Positions 55,755 through 63,367 of a DNA stretch of 64,000 nt are shown piece after piece. The stretch comes from UBA7328 sp965247965 (GTDB taxonomy: Bacteria > Bacteroidota > Bacteroidia > Chitinophagales > Saprospiraceae), in the NCBI GenBank assembly GCA_965247965.1, contig OZ252053.1, positions 4,464,001 to 4,528,000 on the forward strand. The letters run 5' to 3'. Position 1 is the first letter of the stretch. Each line of letters begins with the position of its first letter. A program made the position numbers and the translations under genes. The notes below the pieces were generated by a model that worked only from the letters and a program-made list of their open reading frames with translations, made no database searches and was not told where the DNA came from.

Positions 55755-56333
55755 TCATTCAACCCAATACCCCTCCAAAATCATAGGAATAGATTTTTCT
55801 AAACGCCGAATTCGGGTATCTTCCTTTTTGGCACCTCCAATATGTTCAGCAAAATCACGACGGTTTGTTTTAGATAAAACCTCGAACGCGGTCTTAAGAC
55901 GCCCATTTTTAGAGAATGCATCTTCAAGCTCTACCGGAATTATTATTTCTTTCTTTGTATCTGGTTTTATTTCTAATCCGGCTCTTTGGTTTTCTATCGC
56001 TTCGTAGACGTAGGCTTCAATGTTTTTCGTGTCCAGCTCGTTTTTGCCTTTGATATGCCATTGTCTCATGGCTTTTGTTTTTCCTTCCTGTGCGTTGGCC
56101 AGGACTGAGAGTTCGTCTTTGAGTAAGACGCCTTGAAAGAACCAAATTCCTACATAGTTTTTGGTAGCGCCAATGCCGACGACATTCTTACCCCTTTCTG
56201 AATAGCAAGGGAACATCCATTTGATCTGCTCGTCCATTCCTGTGGATAGAAGCATTTCTCTCAATGGTTCCAGTATATCTGTCCATTGGGACTGGGATTC
56301 CATGTATTCGTCTACAGAATTTGGTTTTTTCAT
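55755..56333 (-). CDS. YdeI/OmdA-like, DUF1801-domain protein
   Basis: 192 residues. The N-terminal DUF1801/YdhG-like fold (about 10-115: EQIKWMFPCYSERGKNVVGIGATKNYVGIWFFQG) is followed by a C-terminal YdeI/OmpD-associated segment (about 135-192: IPVELEDAFSKNGRLKTAFEVLSKTNRRDFAEHIGGAKKEDTRIRRLEKS). Cytosolic; the biochemical function of the family is unclear. Monocistronic. Confidence 0.88.
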   Translation of the reverse strand: MKKPNSVDEYMESQSQWTDILEPLREMLLSTGMDEQIKWMFPCYSERGKNVVGIGATKNYVGIWFFQGVLLKDELSVLANAQEGKTKAMRQWHIKGKNELDTKNIEAYVYEAIENQRAGLEIKPDTKKEIIIPVELEDAFSKNGRLKTAFEVLSKTNRRDFAEHIGGAKKEDTRIRRLEKSIPMILEGYWVE

Positions 56334-56380
56334 GATTGGTCGTAAATTCTTATTAGGTTAAAATTAACTTTTATAACCGA

Positions 56381-56419
56381 TAGTTTGCTTTGAACCATTA
56401 AATAGTTTAATTTGAACCA
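56381..56419 (+). promoter_or_regulatory. Two direct repeats upstream of the vapBC pair
   Basis: TAGTTTGCTTTGAACCA (56381-56397) and TAGTTTAATTTGAACCA (56403-56419) match at 15 of 17 positions and are spaced by 22 bp, about two helical turns, ending 11 bases before the antitoxin ATG. Position and spacing fit an operator for autoregulation by the antitoxin; this is inference. Confidence 0.55.
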
Positions 56420-56430
56420 AATTTTAGTTC

Positions 56431-56679
56431 ATGAAGTCAATTACCGTACACAATTTAGAAGATCCACTTGCTGACAAGTTATTAGAAATTTCTCGCGACG
56501 AAGGAATCAGTCAGAACAAATTGATCAAGAAATTGCTTCGCGAGGCACTTGGTTTGGAAAAGAAAAAGAAAAATAAGATCGATCTTTCAGCTATAGCTGG
56601 TACTTGGACAGAGGAAGAAGCAACGGAATTTGAAGAAAATACGAAAGTATTCAATGAAATCGACTTAGAAGGTTGGTAA
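56431..56679 (+). CDS. VapB-type antitoxin (ribbon-helix-helix-like)
   Basis: 82 residues. The N-terminal KSITVHNLEDPLADKLLEISRDEGISQNKLIKKLLREALG looks like a ribbon-helix-helix DNA-binding domain, and the acidic tail (IAGTWTEEEATEFEENTKVFNEIDLEGW) is the part expected to clamp the toxin. The W-T-E-E-E-x-x-E-F pattern is common in antitoxins paired with PIN toxins. The stop overlaps the toxin start (TAATG), and two direct repeats upstream are a likely operator. Confidence 0.88.
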   Translation: MKSITVHNLEDPLADKLLEISRDEGISQNKLIKKLLREALGLEKKKKNKIDLSAIAGTWTEEEATEFEENTKVFNEIDLEGW

Positions 56680-57071
56680 TGCGTAAAATACTCCTCGATA
56701 CAAATGCATATACAGCTATAAGAAAAAATGATCAAGATGTAATATCCTTCATTCACCAAGCTGATTCCGTTATCTTTTCCGTTGTCGTGTTGGGAGAATT
56801 GATCTATGGTTTTATGAAAGGCGGTCGAGATGCGGCCAACCGAACCAAATTGTTAAGATATTTTGCTGATAACGGAATAACTGTGAATCAAATCAATTCG
56901 GAAACTGCCGAAATATACGCTGAAATTAAATTGCATCTCCAGAAAAAAGGAAAGCCAATTCCTGAAAACGACATTTGGATAGCAGCCCAAACGATTGAAA
57001 CCGGCTCAATCCTGGTAACGTATGACAAGCACTTTCTTAGTATTCCCGGTCTCAGACTTTGGAGACGCTAA
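56679..57071 (+). CDS. VapC-type PIN-domain toxin
   Basis: 130 residues from the ATG at 56679. PIN ribonuclease with the acidic residues in place: D in LLDTNAYTAI, E in VVLGELIYGF, D in ENDIWIAAQ and the later D in VTYDKHFLSI. Members cleave tRNA or rRNA. The pair looks intact, unlike the MazF gene 9 kb upstream. A convergent lipoprotein gene ends 26 bases downstream. Confidence 0.92.
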   Translation: MRKILLDTNAYTAIRKNDQDVISFIHQADSVIFSVVVLGELIYGFMKGGRDAANRTKLLRYFADNGITVNQINSETAEIYAEIKLHLQKKGKPIPENDIWIAAQTIETGSILVTYDKHFLSIPGLRLWRR

Positions 57072-57097
57072 AGTGTTATTCATCAATTTGTTATCCA

Positions 57098-57505
57098 TCA
57101 ATTATCCGGAGCCCCATCCTCTATCCAGCACTTGATCATATTTCTTTGTGCATCAGTAGGATCAGGTCCTGTAGAATTTCCAGGTGGCATATTGGCTTGT
57201 TGTACTGCCCTCAACAAAAGATTACCATTATCTGCTTTTGCTTTGATACCGGCATAGGTTGTAAAATTTCCATCACCAGCTCCGCCGGCAACATGGCAGT
57301 TTTCGATAGCACATGATGCATCTATTATAGGTTTGATATTATCGGCAAAAGAGGGGTTTATACCTTCGCAGGTATCTTCTTCCTCCATTGGTGGTGTTGA
57401 TCCTGGTCCGCCAGAATCATCATCTTTAGAGCAACCCAAAATTAAAGCAAAGGCAAATAGGGACAGACAGATTGGAAATAGATTTCGCGAATTTGTTGAG
57501 GGCAT
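57098..57505 (-). CDS. Cytochrome-c-like lipoprotein with CX4CH motif
   Basis: 135 residues. A lipoprotein signal (LSLFAFALILGC) is followed by an acidic, Gly/Pro-rich linker, then a compact domain with FADNIKPIIDASCAIENCHV (haem-type CX4CH rather than CXXCH), FTTYAGIKAKA, NMPPG with a candidate axial Met, and IKCWIEDGAPDN. This fits the short cytochrome-c-like domains common in Bacteroidota surface lipoproteins. It is the last gene of the minus-strand sigma/FecR/TonB cluster, 110 bases downstream of the receptor, and may share its transcript. Confidence 0.8.
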   Translation of the reverse strand: MPSTNSRNLFPICLSLFAFALILGCSKDDDSGGPGSTPPMEEEDTCEGINPSFADNIKPIIDASCAIENCHVAGGAGDGNFTTYAGIKAKADNGNLLLRAVQQANMPPGNSTGPDPTDAQRNMIKCWIEDGAPDN

Positions 57506-57615
57506 CAGTTTAATTTTTAATAGGAAATAACCTACACAGAGATGAATACAATATTTTACCTGTAATGGATGCCATATACTGTCTCAGAAGAAAGAATTGA
57601 ACTAGAAAATTTAAT

Positions 57616-60282
57616 TTAGAATTTCAATTGGAAGCTCGCATTAAAAGTGCGGTCTAACTGATTGGTCTGGGTGCCGAGCACGGCTTCGCTTAAAGCCTGT
57701 ACGTTGTCTTGATTAACGGGGACGAGTGCTGTAAACTGTAAGTACTTGACGTTTTCCCTATTTAGAAGATTCAAGACCGAAAGTTCGATCTTGGCTTTTT
57801 TATGCAAAAGGTCAAAATTATACGCAGCTCCTAAATCAAATCTCGCGTAATCGGGCAACCTTCTCACAAAATGATCCGGACTTACATTCCTTCTATCATC
57901 GGTAGCCCTGATAAGATTCAAATCGGTGAATATCCTTCCGCTTGAGTAGACTGCATTGGCCGAAAAATCAAAAGCATTGTAGGAATAGGTATTTGTGAAA
58001 CTAAGTTGGTGCCTCCTGTCGTCCTGTGTAGGGAAGGAGCTGTTACCAAATATTTGTGGAAAGTTATTTTCAGACTTGCTCAAAGTATAGGACAGCAGAC
58101 CTTTGTAATCTTTGGAATGGTACGAGATCATAAGATCAGCGCCATTCGTAGCACCCTCGCCTCGCAGGATGCGATAGCGTGCATTTTCGTTACCGTTGAG
58201 CAATCTGGGAAGGAATGTAGTGAAGCCCAGGACATTGTCGCGGTCAATGTGATATACTTCCAGGTCAAAGAGCCAATTGTCCTTTTTATAAGTGCCTCCG
58301 ACCATGAAATTCGTAGATTCACCAACTGGGAAAAAATTGCCTTCGCTTAGCGTAAAAAGTTCGATTTCTTGTCCAAATCTGCTACTGTATGACAGTTCAC
58401 GTACATATTGATAATTGATTGAAAAAGAACTCTTAAAGCTCCAATTGTCGTCCGCTCTATAAGTTCCTGAAAGTTGGGGAGCAAAGTAGAATTTATCCGT
58501 TAGGTCATAGTAATCTGCACGTAAACCTCCGCTTAAACTGAAATTTTCATTTACATTTTGCTCGATGGAACCGAAGATTCCTATTTCAGTTGATGATTTT
58601 TCATTGTGCAATATCTGTCTTGCATCTTCGCGGAGTCCTATGGATGTATCATGAAATATTGTATTTGCTCCAATATTATATGTTGTATGGTCTACTTTTT
58701 TTGACAGCATTAGAGTGCTGCCTAAGCCTCTCACTGAATTGTTTCTGAGATTGGCGACGGACCGATCTAGGGGCCTGTCCATATGATCATTTGTAACGCT
58801 AAAATGAAGGTTGCCCAAATCTTCAAATTCAGAGTAATATGAATTAGAACTGAGACTCCAATCGTCTTTCATTCGAAGCGAAAAATTAAGACTCGCTCCA
58901 TTGTTTTTCCAGGTCTCAGCATTCGCAAATACTTCCTCATTGGTAATCGGCCTCCGATTGGGGCCCCTGGTCAGAAATGTGTTTTCAAAACCAGTGGACA
59001 GATTATCCAGACTCCTGAAAAAATTGGCGTTAAAGGATATCCTTTCGTCTTCATACGCTAGTTTTGTATTAAAATCGTAGAAATAAAAGGATGGCGTAAT
59101 GCCCAATACCGTGGGTCTGTTAAAGTCTACATTGCCATTATTAAAAAATTCCAGGTTGCTATCGTTTTCAAAAAAGCCAGCATTGGCAATATTATTATAA
59201 GAAGCACGCCCAGCGAGTAAAAAACTCCAACCACCACCAATAGGCTGACCAATTTGCACAGAGCTATTGAGCATATCGACCTGGACAGAACCTGAAAATG
59301 TTTTTACCTTATTCTCAGAAGTCATGTAGACCATACCGCCTGACTTGCCCGAATAGTTAATAGGCATTTCATTTTTATAGAGAGTGACATTGTCGATATA
59401 ATTCCCATTCACATTGCTGAAAATACCATAGAAATGATCGGTTCTATAAATCGGTATTCCGTCGATGAGCACAAGGGTTTCCGATTCATCAGCTCCCCTT
59501 ATTTGGATTGCGCTGCTTTTGTCATCACTAGCGCTGATACCGGGCATAAATTGTATCCTTCTCAGGACATCGTCCGATTGGATGGCATTGCTGCCTAGAT
59601 TCGATATACCGCTAAGTTTTATTCCTGTGCTGGCAGAAAGTTGATCTACGACCACGACGGGCTTAGTGCTTTCTATAGTGATCTCTTCGATTTCGAAATT
59701 GGCTCGTTTGAGCTTTATGGATTTTTGCTCCATAAGTTCTCTCACACTCATTCTTTCTGATTCATAACCTATGTATGTGATGAGGGCATGATCGTCAAGC
59801 GCAACTTCCGAAAAGGGAAGTGAAAATTGTCCGTTTTCATCTGTATAGGTTCCGATCTGCTGATTAGGGATTGCGATACATGCATATCCCAACGGTTTGG
59901 ACTGAGCGCCATCTATTATCTGCCCATTGAGCACAACTTTACCTTCTTCGAGGTAACCATCATTATGTGTTGTATTGATTTTGCGTAGAAGAATATTTCT
60001 ATTGTCAAGTATTTGATATTCTATCTCGGATGAACCGAGTATTTTATCGAGAACAGTTTTTAAATCAGCATCTGATATGCCTTGCTCACCAGGATAGATA
60101 TGATTAAAAATATAAGATGGGTATGTGAATTTTAATCCATAAAGATTGCCAAAGGCGTTCAGTGCATTTTCAAGATTTTGACCGCTGGTACTACGAAACT
60201 CATATGAGGGATTCTGTGCATTGCCTGCAATGCAAAAAAACAAAATCATCCATATGAGAGTAGCGCTGCCTATTTTAATCAC
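57616..60282 (-). CDS. TonB-dependent receptor with N-terminal STN signalling domain
   Basis: 888 residues. Signal peptide, STN domain (about 27-105: SGQNLENALNAFGNLYGLKFTYP, SDADLKTVLDKILGSSEIEYQIL), carboxypeptidase-regulatory-like domain (about 115-205: GQIIDGAQSKPLGYACIAIP), plug (about 210-320: DDVLRRIQFMPGISASDDKSSAIQIRGADESETLVLIDGIPIY) and barrel ending FNASFQLKF. The STN domain contacts FecR across the periplasm. Its ATG overlaps the FecR stop by 4 bases. Ligand unknown; Fec-type relatives take up iron chelates, others take up glycans. Confidence 0.94.
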   Translation of the reverse strand: MIKIGSATLIWMILFFCIAGNAQNPSYEFRSTSGQNLENALNAFGNLYGLKFTYPSYIFNHIYPGEQGISDADLKTVLDKILGSSEIEYQILDNRNILLRKINTTHNDGYLEEGKVVLNGQIIDGAQSKPLGYACIAIPNQQIGTYTDENGQFSLPFSEVALDDHALITYIGYESERMSVRELMEQKSIKLKRANFEIEEITIESTKPVVVVDQLSASTGIKLSGISNLGSNAIQSDDVLRRIQFMPGISASDDKSSAIQIRGADESETLVLIDGIPIYRTDHFYGIFSNVNGNYIDNVTLYKNEMPINYSGKSGGMVYMTSENKVKTFSGSVQVDMLNSSVQIGQPIGGGWSFLLAGRASYNNIANAGFFENDSNLEFFNNGNVDFNRPTVLGITPSFYFYDFNTKLAYEDERISFNANFFRSLDNLSTGFENTFLTRGPNRRPITNEEVFANAETWKNNGASLNFSLRMKDDWSLSSNSYYSEFEDLGNLHFSVTNDHMDRPLDRSVANLRNNSVRGLGSTLMLSKKVDHTTYNIGANTIFHDTSIGLREDARQILHNEKSSTEIGIFGSIEQNVNENFSLSGGLRADYYDLTDKFYFAPQLSGTYRADDNWSFKSSFSINYQYVRELSYSSRFGQEIELFTLSEGNFFPVGESTNFMVGGTYKKDNWLFDLEVYHIDRDNVLGFTTFLPRLLNGNENARYRILRGEGATNGADLMISYHSKDYKGLLSYTLSKSENNFPQIFGNSSFPTQDDRRHQLSFTNTYSYNAFDFSANAVYSSGRIFTDLNLIRATDDRRNVSPDHFVRRLPDYARFDLGAAYNFDLLHKKAKIELSVLNLLNRENVKYLQFTALVPVNQDNVQALSEAVLGTQTNQLDRTFNASFQLKF

Positions 60283-61256
60283 TGAATCCTTTCGATTTCT
60301 ATTTTATTACCTGATATTTCATAGGAGAGTCTCATTGACCATGTCGCCATATGAAGCGCTTTGTCGAGCTTCTTCGTCTCAAGAACGCCGGTGAAAGACA
60401 TACTCATAATCTGAGGCGATGCATTGATCTCCACGTCAAACTGTCGTTCTATTTCTGCAAAAACATCGCGCAGTGGGACAATATTATAAGTATAAGCGCT
60501 TTTTCGCCAGTCAAACTTTGCCTGGAATGGCTTACTTTCAAATTCATTCGTGTCATTTAGTTTTACAACGTCTCCGGCTTGCAAGATTTTGCTAGCGCGC
60601 TCATTTTTATTTGTCACTTTTACCCTTCCTTCCGTACATTTTACTTCGAATACTTCATTTCTGCTAAAGACATTAAACTTTGTACCCAGTACCTGTACTT
60701 TCCCATTATCTGTCAAAACTGTGAATGTCGATCCCTTTTCTACTTCGAAGAAGGCTTCTCCTTCCAATTCTACTTTGCGCCCTTTATCCCAACCTTTTTC
60801 CCTGTATTTGATTTCAGAATCGGCGTTGAGATAGATTTGCGAATTGTCGGGCAGAACAAGAGTGATGCTTTCTCCAACGCCTGCTGTTACCAGCGTATTT
60901 TGACGGAGCAATGGCATCAATGCGAAAAGCAGCAAAAAACTCGCAGCAATAGCGCCCAAAGAAATGCGATAGAGCTTCCTTACTTTATTGTATCCCTCAC
61001 TGAGTTCGATTATCGTGCCATCAGTACTTTCTTCAATTCGCTCCCACAGCCTTTGCTTATCAACAACATGTGCAGAAGGGGCAAATTTCAAAACATTAAC
61101 TATTTTCTTTGCTTCCTCCACGCCTTCATACGATTGAGGATGACTTTTTAGCCAATTTTTCCACTGGTCGGCATTGGTGCCGTATTTGACCCAGGCAATA
61201 AACTCTTGCTGCTCGGCCAGTGAAGTAGAATCTATATGTAAAAATTTATCTTTCAT
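60279..61256 (-). CDS. FecR-type anti-sigma factor
   Basis: 325 residues. N-terminal cytoplasmic region (about 1-92), one membrane helix (about 93-116: ISLGAIAASFLLLFALMPLL), the periplasmic FecR domain (about 125-235: ESITLVLPDNSQIYLNADSEIKY, ELEGEAFFEV, VQVLGTKFNV, CTEGRVKV, LQAGDVV) and the DUF4974 domain at the C-terminus (about 255-325). It relays the receptor's ligand signal to the sigma factor. Confidence 0.95.
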   Translation of the reverse strand: MKDKFLHIDSTSLAEQQEFIAWVKYGTNADQWKNWLKSHPQSYEGVEEAKKIVNVLKFAPSAHVVDKQRLWERIEESTDGTIIELSEGYNKVRKLYRISLGAIAASFLLLFALMPLLRQNTLVTAGVGESITLVLPDNSQIYLNADSEIKYREKGWDKGRKVELEGEAFFEVEKGSTFTVLTDNGKVQVLGTKFNVFSRNEVFEVKCTEGRVKVTNKNERASKILQAGDVVKLNDTNEFESKPFQAKFDWRKSAYTYNIVPLRDVFAEIERQFDVEINASPQIMSMSFTGVLETKKLDKALHMATWSMRLSYEISGNKIEIERIQ

Positions 61257-61282
61257 AATTGAGATTTGCTAGTTAAGTTCTT

Positions 61283-61744
61283 TTAAATGCTAAAAAGCTC
61301 GTCAAGATATTGAGCTCTTTGATCCTCGTAATTGCTATTGCAAGAATTAGCCGAGCTTTGCATAATACTGATGCAATTGCCAAACTCATCCGCATCATCG
61401 AGGTGTGATCTTTTGAGATAACAATGACCTAACTCGTGAAAAATCACAAATTCCTTATGCGAATACGAGGCTTGTCGCCAAAAAAATGCATCAATGGTTA
61501 CTTTGTCAGGAGCATCTGCCGAATGGCTGCATTGTCCTGCAACATCCTCCCCTGTGGCCTTCCCTATATGTCCTTCTACTCCTTCAGATGTGAAATCGAT
61601 ATTCCATCCTCTTTGCTTGCCCTCAACCTTGAATGATTCAAAAAACGGCAGAAGCGAATCATCGATATAGACTTCCGATTCTGACGTACAGGCAAGTACT
61701 GTAAAAACGGATGCGACGAAGAGTGTGAGTAGACTCCTTTTCAT
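61283..61744 (-). CDS. Small lipoprotein with HELGH zinc-protease-like motif
   Basis: 153 residues. A lipoprotein signal (MKRSLLTLFVASVFTVLAC) is followed by FFESFKVEGKQRGWNID and the core KEFVIFHELGHCYLKRSH, an HExxH motif with a third histidine five residues on. The family is widespread in Bacteroidota and usually called putative metallopeptidase; activity is unproven. Here it lies between the sigma factor and anti-sigma factor genes, 26 bases before fecR, so it may be part of the signalling locus. Four other cysteines follow the lipidated one. Confidence 0.8.
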   Translation of the reverse strand: MKRSLLTLFVASVFTVLACTSESEVYIDDSLLPFFESFKVEGKQRGWNIDFTSEGVEGHIGKATGEDVAGQCSHSADAPDKVTIDAFFWRQASYSHKEFVIFHELGHCYLKRSHLDDADEFGNCISIMQSSANSCNSNYEDQRAQYLDELFSI

Positions 61745-61772
61745 AGTAATTAGTTAAGTTCACCCTGTAGGA

Positions 61773-61789
61773 CCGCCCGCTTCGGGCGG
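61773..61789. terminator. GC-rich hairpin between sigma gene and HELGH lipoprotein gene
   Basis: CCGCCCG (61773-61779) pairs with CGGGCGG (61783-61789). No T-run follows on the minus strand (TCCTACAGG), so it may only slow polymerase or protect the upstream transcript end. Confidence 0.4.
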
Positions 61790-61843
61790 GGATTTTCCTT
61801 CACGGTTCATTCATATAAGGCATCGCTCTGCTTTTTGTACTCA

Positions 61844-62470
61844 TTACAGATAGAGAAAAGCGAACAGCAAAATTATCATGATGTCTTTAAGTTTCTTTAT
61901 GCCAGTAGATACCAGATTCCGTGCAGATTGATAGTTCAGGTCCATTATTTCACATATTTCGTCATAGTCTTGATCTGTGTAGAACTTCAGATAAATGGCT
62001 TCTTTTTGGCGGCCTGATAGTTTTTCAAAAGCTTTTTTTAGTTGTTGCGCTTTTTCCTGGGTGATCTCCGTGTTTATTAGAATTTCCTCTATAGAAAGTT
62101 CTGTACTAAAAGTTCCGTCGTGATCTGAGATATCATTTTGAGATTTTGAAAGCTTTTTTTGTTTATTGATAATACTTCTCCTCAGAGACACCATCATATA
62201 GTTTTTAATGGAATCGGTATCGCTCAGGTTGGCTCGATTATTCCATATGTAGACAAATAAGTCGTGTAAGCAATCTTCTACCAGGCTGGCATCTCTGGTA
62301 AAATGACTGCCGTAATTAATGAGTGAGTCTACGTATTTGTCATAGGCTAAGGAAAAAGATAGTTTGTCTCCCGCTTTTATGTTTTGCCAGATTTCCAGGT
62401 CTGTCAAGGAAGGCGATACCTTCAAAGTATCGCCTTCCTTCGGCAATCGTTCGTGCGAATCTGTACTCAT
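61844..62470 (-). CDS. ECF-type RNA polymerase sigma factor
   Basis: 208 residues. Region 2 (about 24-100: LEIWQNIKAGDKLSFSLAYDKYVDSLINYG, VEDCLHDLFVYIWNNRANL) and region 4 (about 138-195: LKKAFEKLSGRQKEAIYLKFYTDQDYDEICEIMDLNYQSARNLVSTGIKKLK) fit Bacteroidota FecI-like sigma factors. Residues 11-22 (KEGDTLKVSPSL) are encoded by a 14-bp-stem REP-like hairpin (62406-62440), so the N-terminus is longer than typical. The protein ends in a hydrophobic tail (IMIILLFAFLYL). It drives the receptor cluster and is released by FecR. Confidence 0.93.
   Translation of the reverse strand: MSTDSHERLPKEGDTLKVSPSLTDLEIWQNIKAGDKLSFSLAYDKYVDSLINYGSHFTRDASLVEDCLHDLFVYIWNNRANLSDTDSIKNYMMVSLRRSIINKQKKLSKSQNDISDHDGTFSTELSIEEILINTEITQEKAQQLKKAFEKLSGRQKEAIYLKFYTDQDYDEICEIMDLNYQSARNLVSTGIKKLKDIMIILLFAFLYL
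62406..62440. repeat. REP-like hairpin inside the sigma factor gene
   Basis: AAGGAAGGCGATAC (62406-62419) is perfectly mirrored by GTATCGCCTTCCTT (62427-62440) with the loop CTTCAAA. A related hairpin with the core AAGGCGAT and the loop TTCAA stands at 63240-63266, on the other side of the RAYT gene. Confidence 0.82.
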
Positions 62471-62489
62471 TTATTATTCTGTTGTTACT

Positions 62490-63161
62490 CTAGGCCGTAC
62501 TGTCAAATAATTTTCTTCCCATTTCCAAATTACAGAGTGAACCCTTACGGAGACGCGCGTAATCTTTAGCTGACGACCATGGATAATCTACGCTTCTTTT
62601 GATAATTCTTGCTTCGACTGGGTTTTCGTGTATATAACTAAAGCAAAAATAGGCGTAGTCTGTATCCGGTGAAAAAGGATAGTTTTCTTTTCTCAAAAAC
62701 TCTGAAGGTACAAATTCGTCAATCCACCCATCTTTCGCTTTACAGTTCTTTCGAAACACGCTACCTGACCACCCTTTCTCTTTGTTGATTGCTTTTGCAT
62801 ATGCTTTTAGCAAAGTTCCGATAGCTTCATTTAATTCTACTACTTCGTTTTCGTCCGCCATTCTATCCGTCTTTTTATCTACTTCCATCGCTTTTTCTCC
62901 ATACTTAACCAATCTTCTCCGGTATCCCATATCGTCGGAATGCTTTCGTAAAACTCTTCGTTCGACGGAGGTACTTTTTACATAAAACTGCCAGTGAAAA
63001 TGATTTGGCATTAAGCACCATGCTATCAGATCACCAAACGGTAATAGATACGCACGCATTTTCCAGAGAAAATACTCGTAGTTATAGTCGGTAAAAAAGA
63101 TTTGTCTACGGTTATTGCCTTGATTGTAAATATGGAAGAGTTGGTTTTCGTAGAATTTCAT
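62490..63161 (-). CDS. RAYT (REP-associated tyrosine transposase, Y1/HUH family)
   Basis: 223 residues. YENQLFHIYNQGNNRRQIFF at the start, the HUH metal-binding motif LMPNHFHWQFYV (about 49-60), and the C-terminal FSYIHENPVEARII typical of RAYT proteins. Relatives nick single-stranded DNA at REP hairpins through a catalytic tyrosine. Two related hairpins lie on either side. The stop is 20 bases before the sigma factor start on the same strand, so the sigma gene may be read through this gene. Confidence 0.93.
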   Translation of the reverse strand: MKFYENQLFHIYNQGNNRRQIFFTDYNYEYFLWKMRAYLLPFGDLIAWCLMPNHFHWQFYVKSTSVERRVLRKHSDDMGYRRRLVKYGEKAMEVDKKTDRMADENEVVELNEAIGTLLKAYAKAINKEKGWSGSVFRKNCKAKDGWIDEFVPSEFLRKENYPFSPDTDYAYFCFSYIHENPVEARIIKRSVDYPWSSAKDYARLRKGSLCNLEMGRKLFDSTA

Positions 63162-63239
63162 GCGAACGTAGCGAAGGTATTACAAAAGAAAGAAAGGAAT
63201 GGGTAAGCAAAAAAGGGAAAAAAGGAAAAAAGGAAAAGG

Positions 63240-63266
63240 AAGGCGATTCCTTCAAGGAATCGCCTT
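63240..63266. repeat. REP-like hairpin upstream of the RAYT gene
   Basis: AAGGCGATTCC (63240-63250) is mirrored by GGAATCGCCTT (63256-63266) with the loop TTCAA, 79 bases upstream of the RAYT start. It shares the AAGGCGAT stem and TTCAA loop with 62406-62440. A purine-only stretch of about 30 bases precedes it on the plus strand. Confidence 0.82.
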
Positions 63267-63367
63267 GCAGACCCTTAAGAGTATTTTAACACTTCCCGTG
63301 CAAGTACAAAATCACACCCCGCGACTTATAAGAGTGTTATGCAATTAAATCATTTAAAAATATCATA

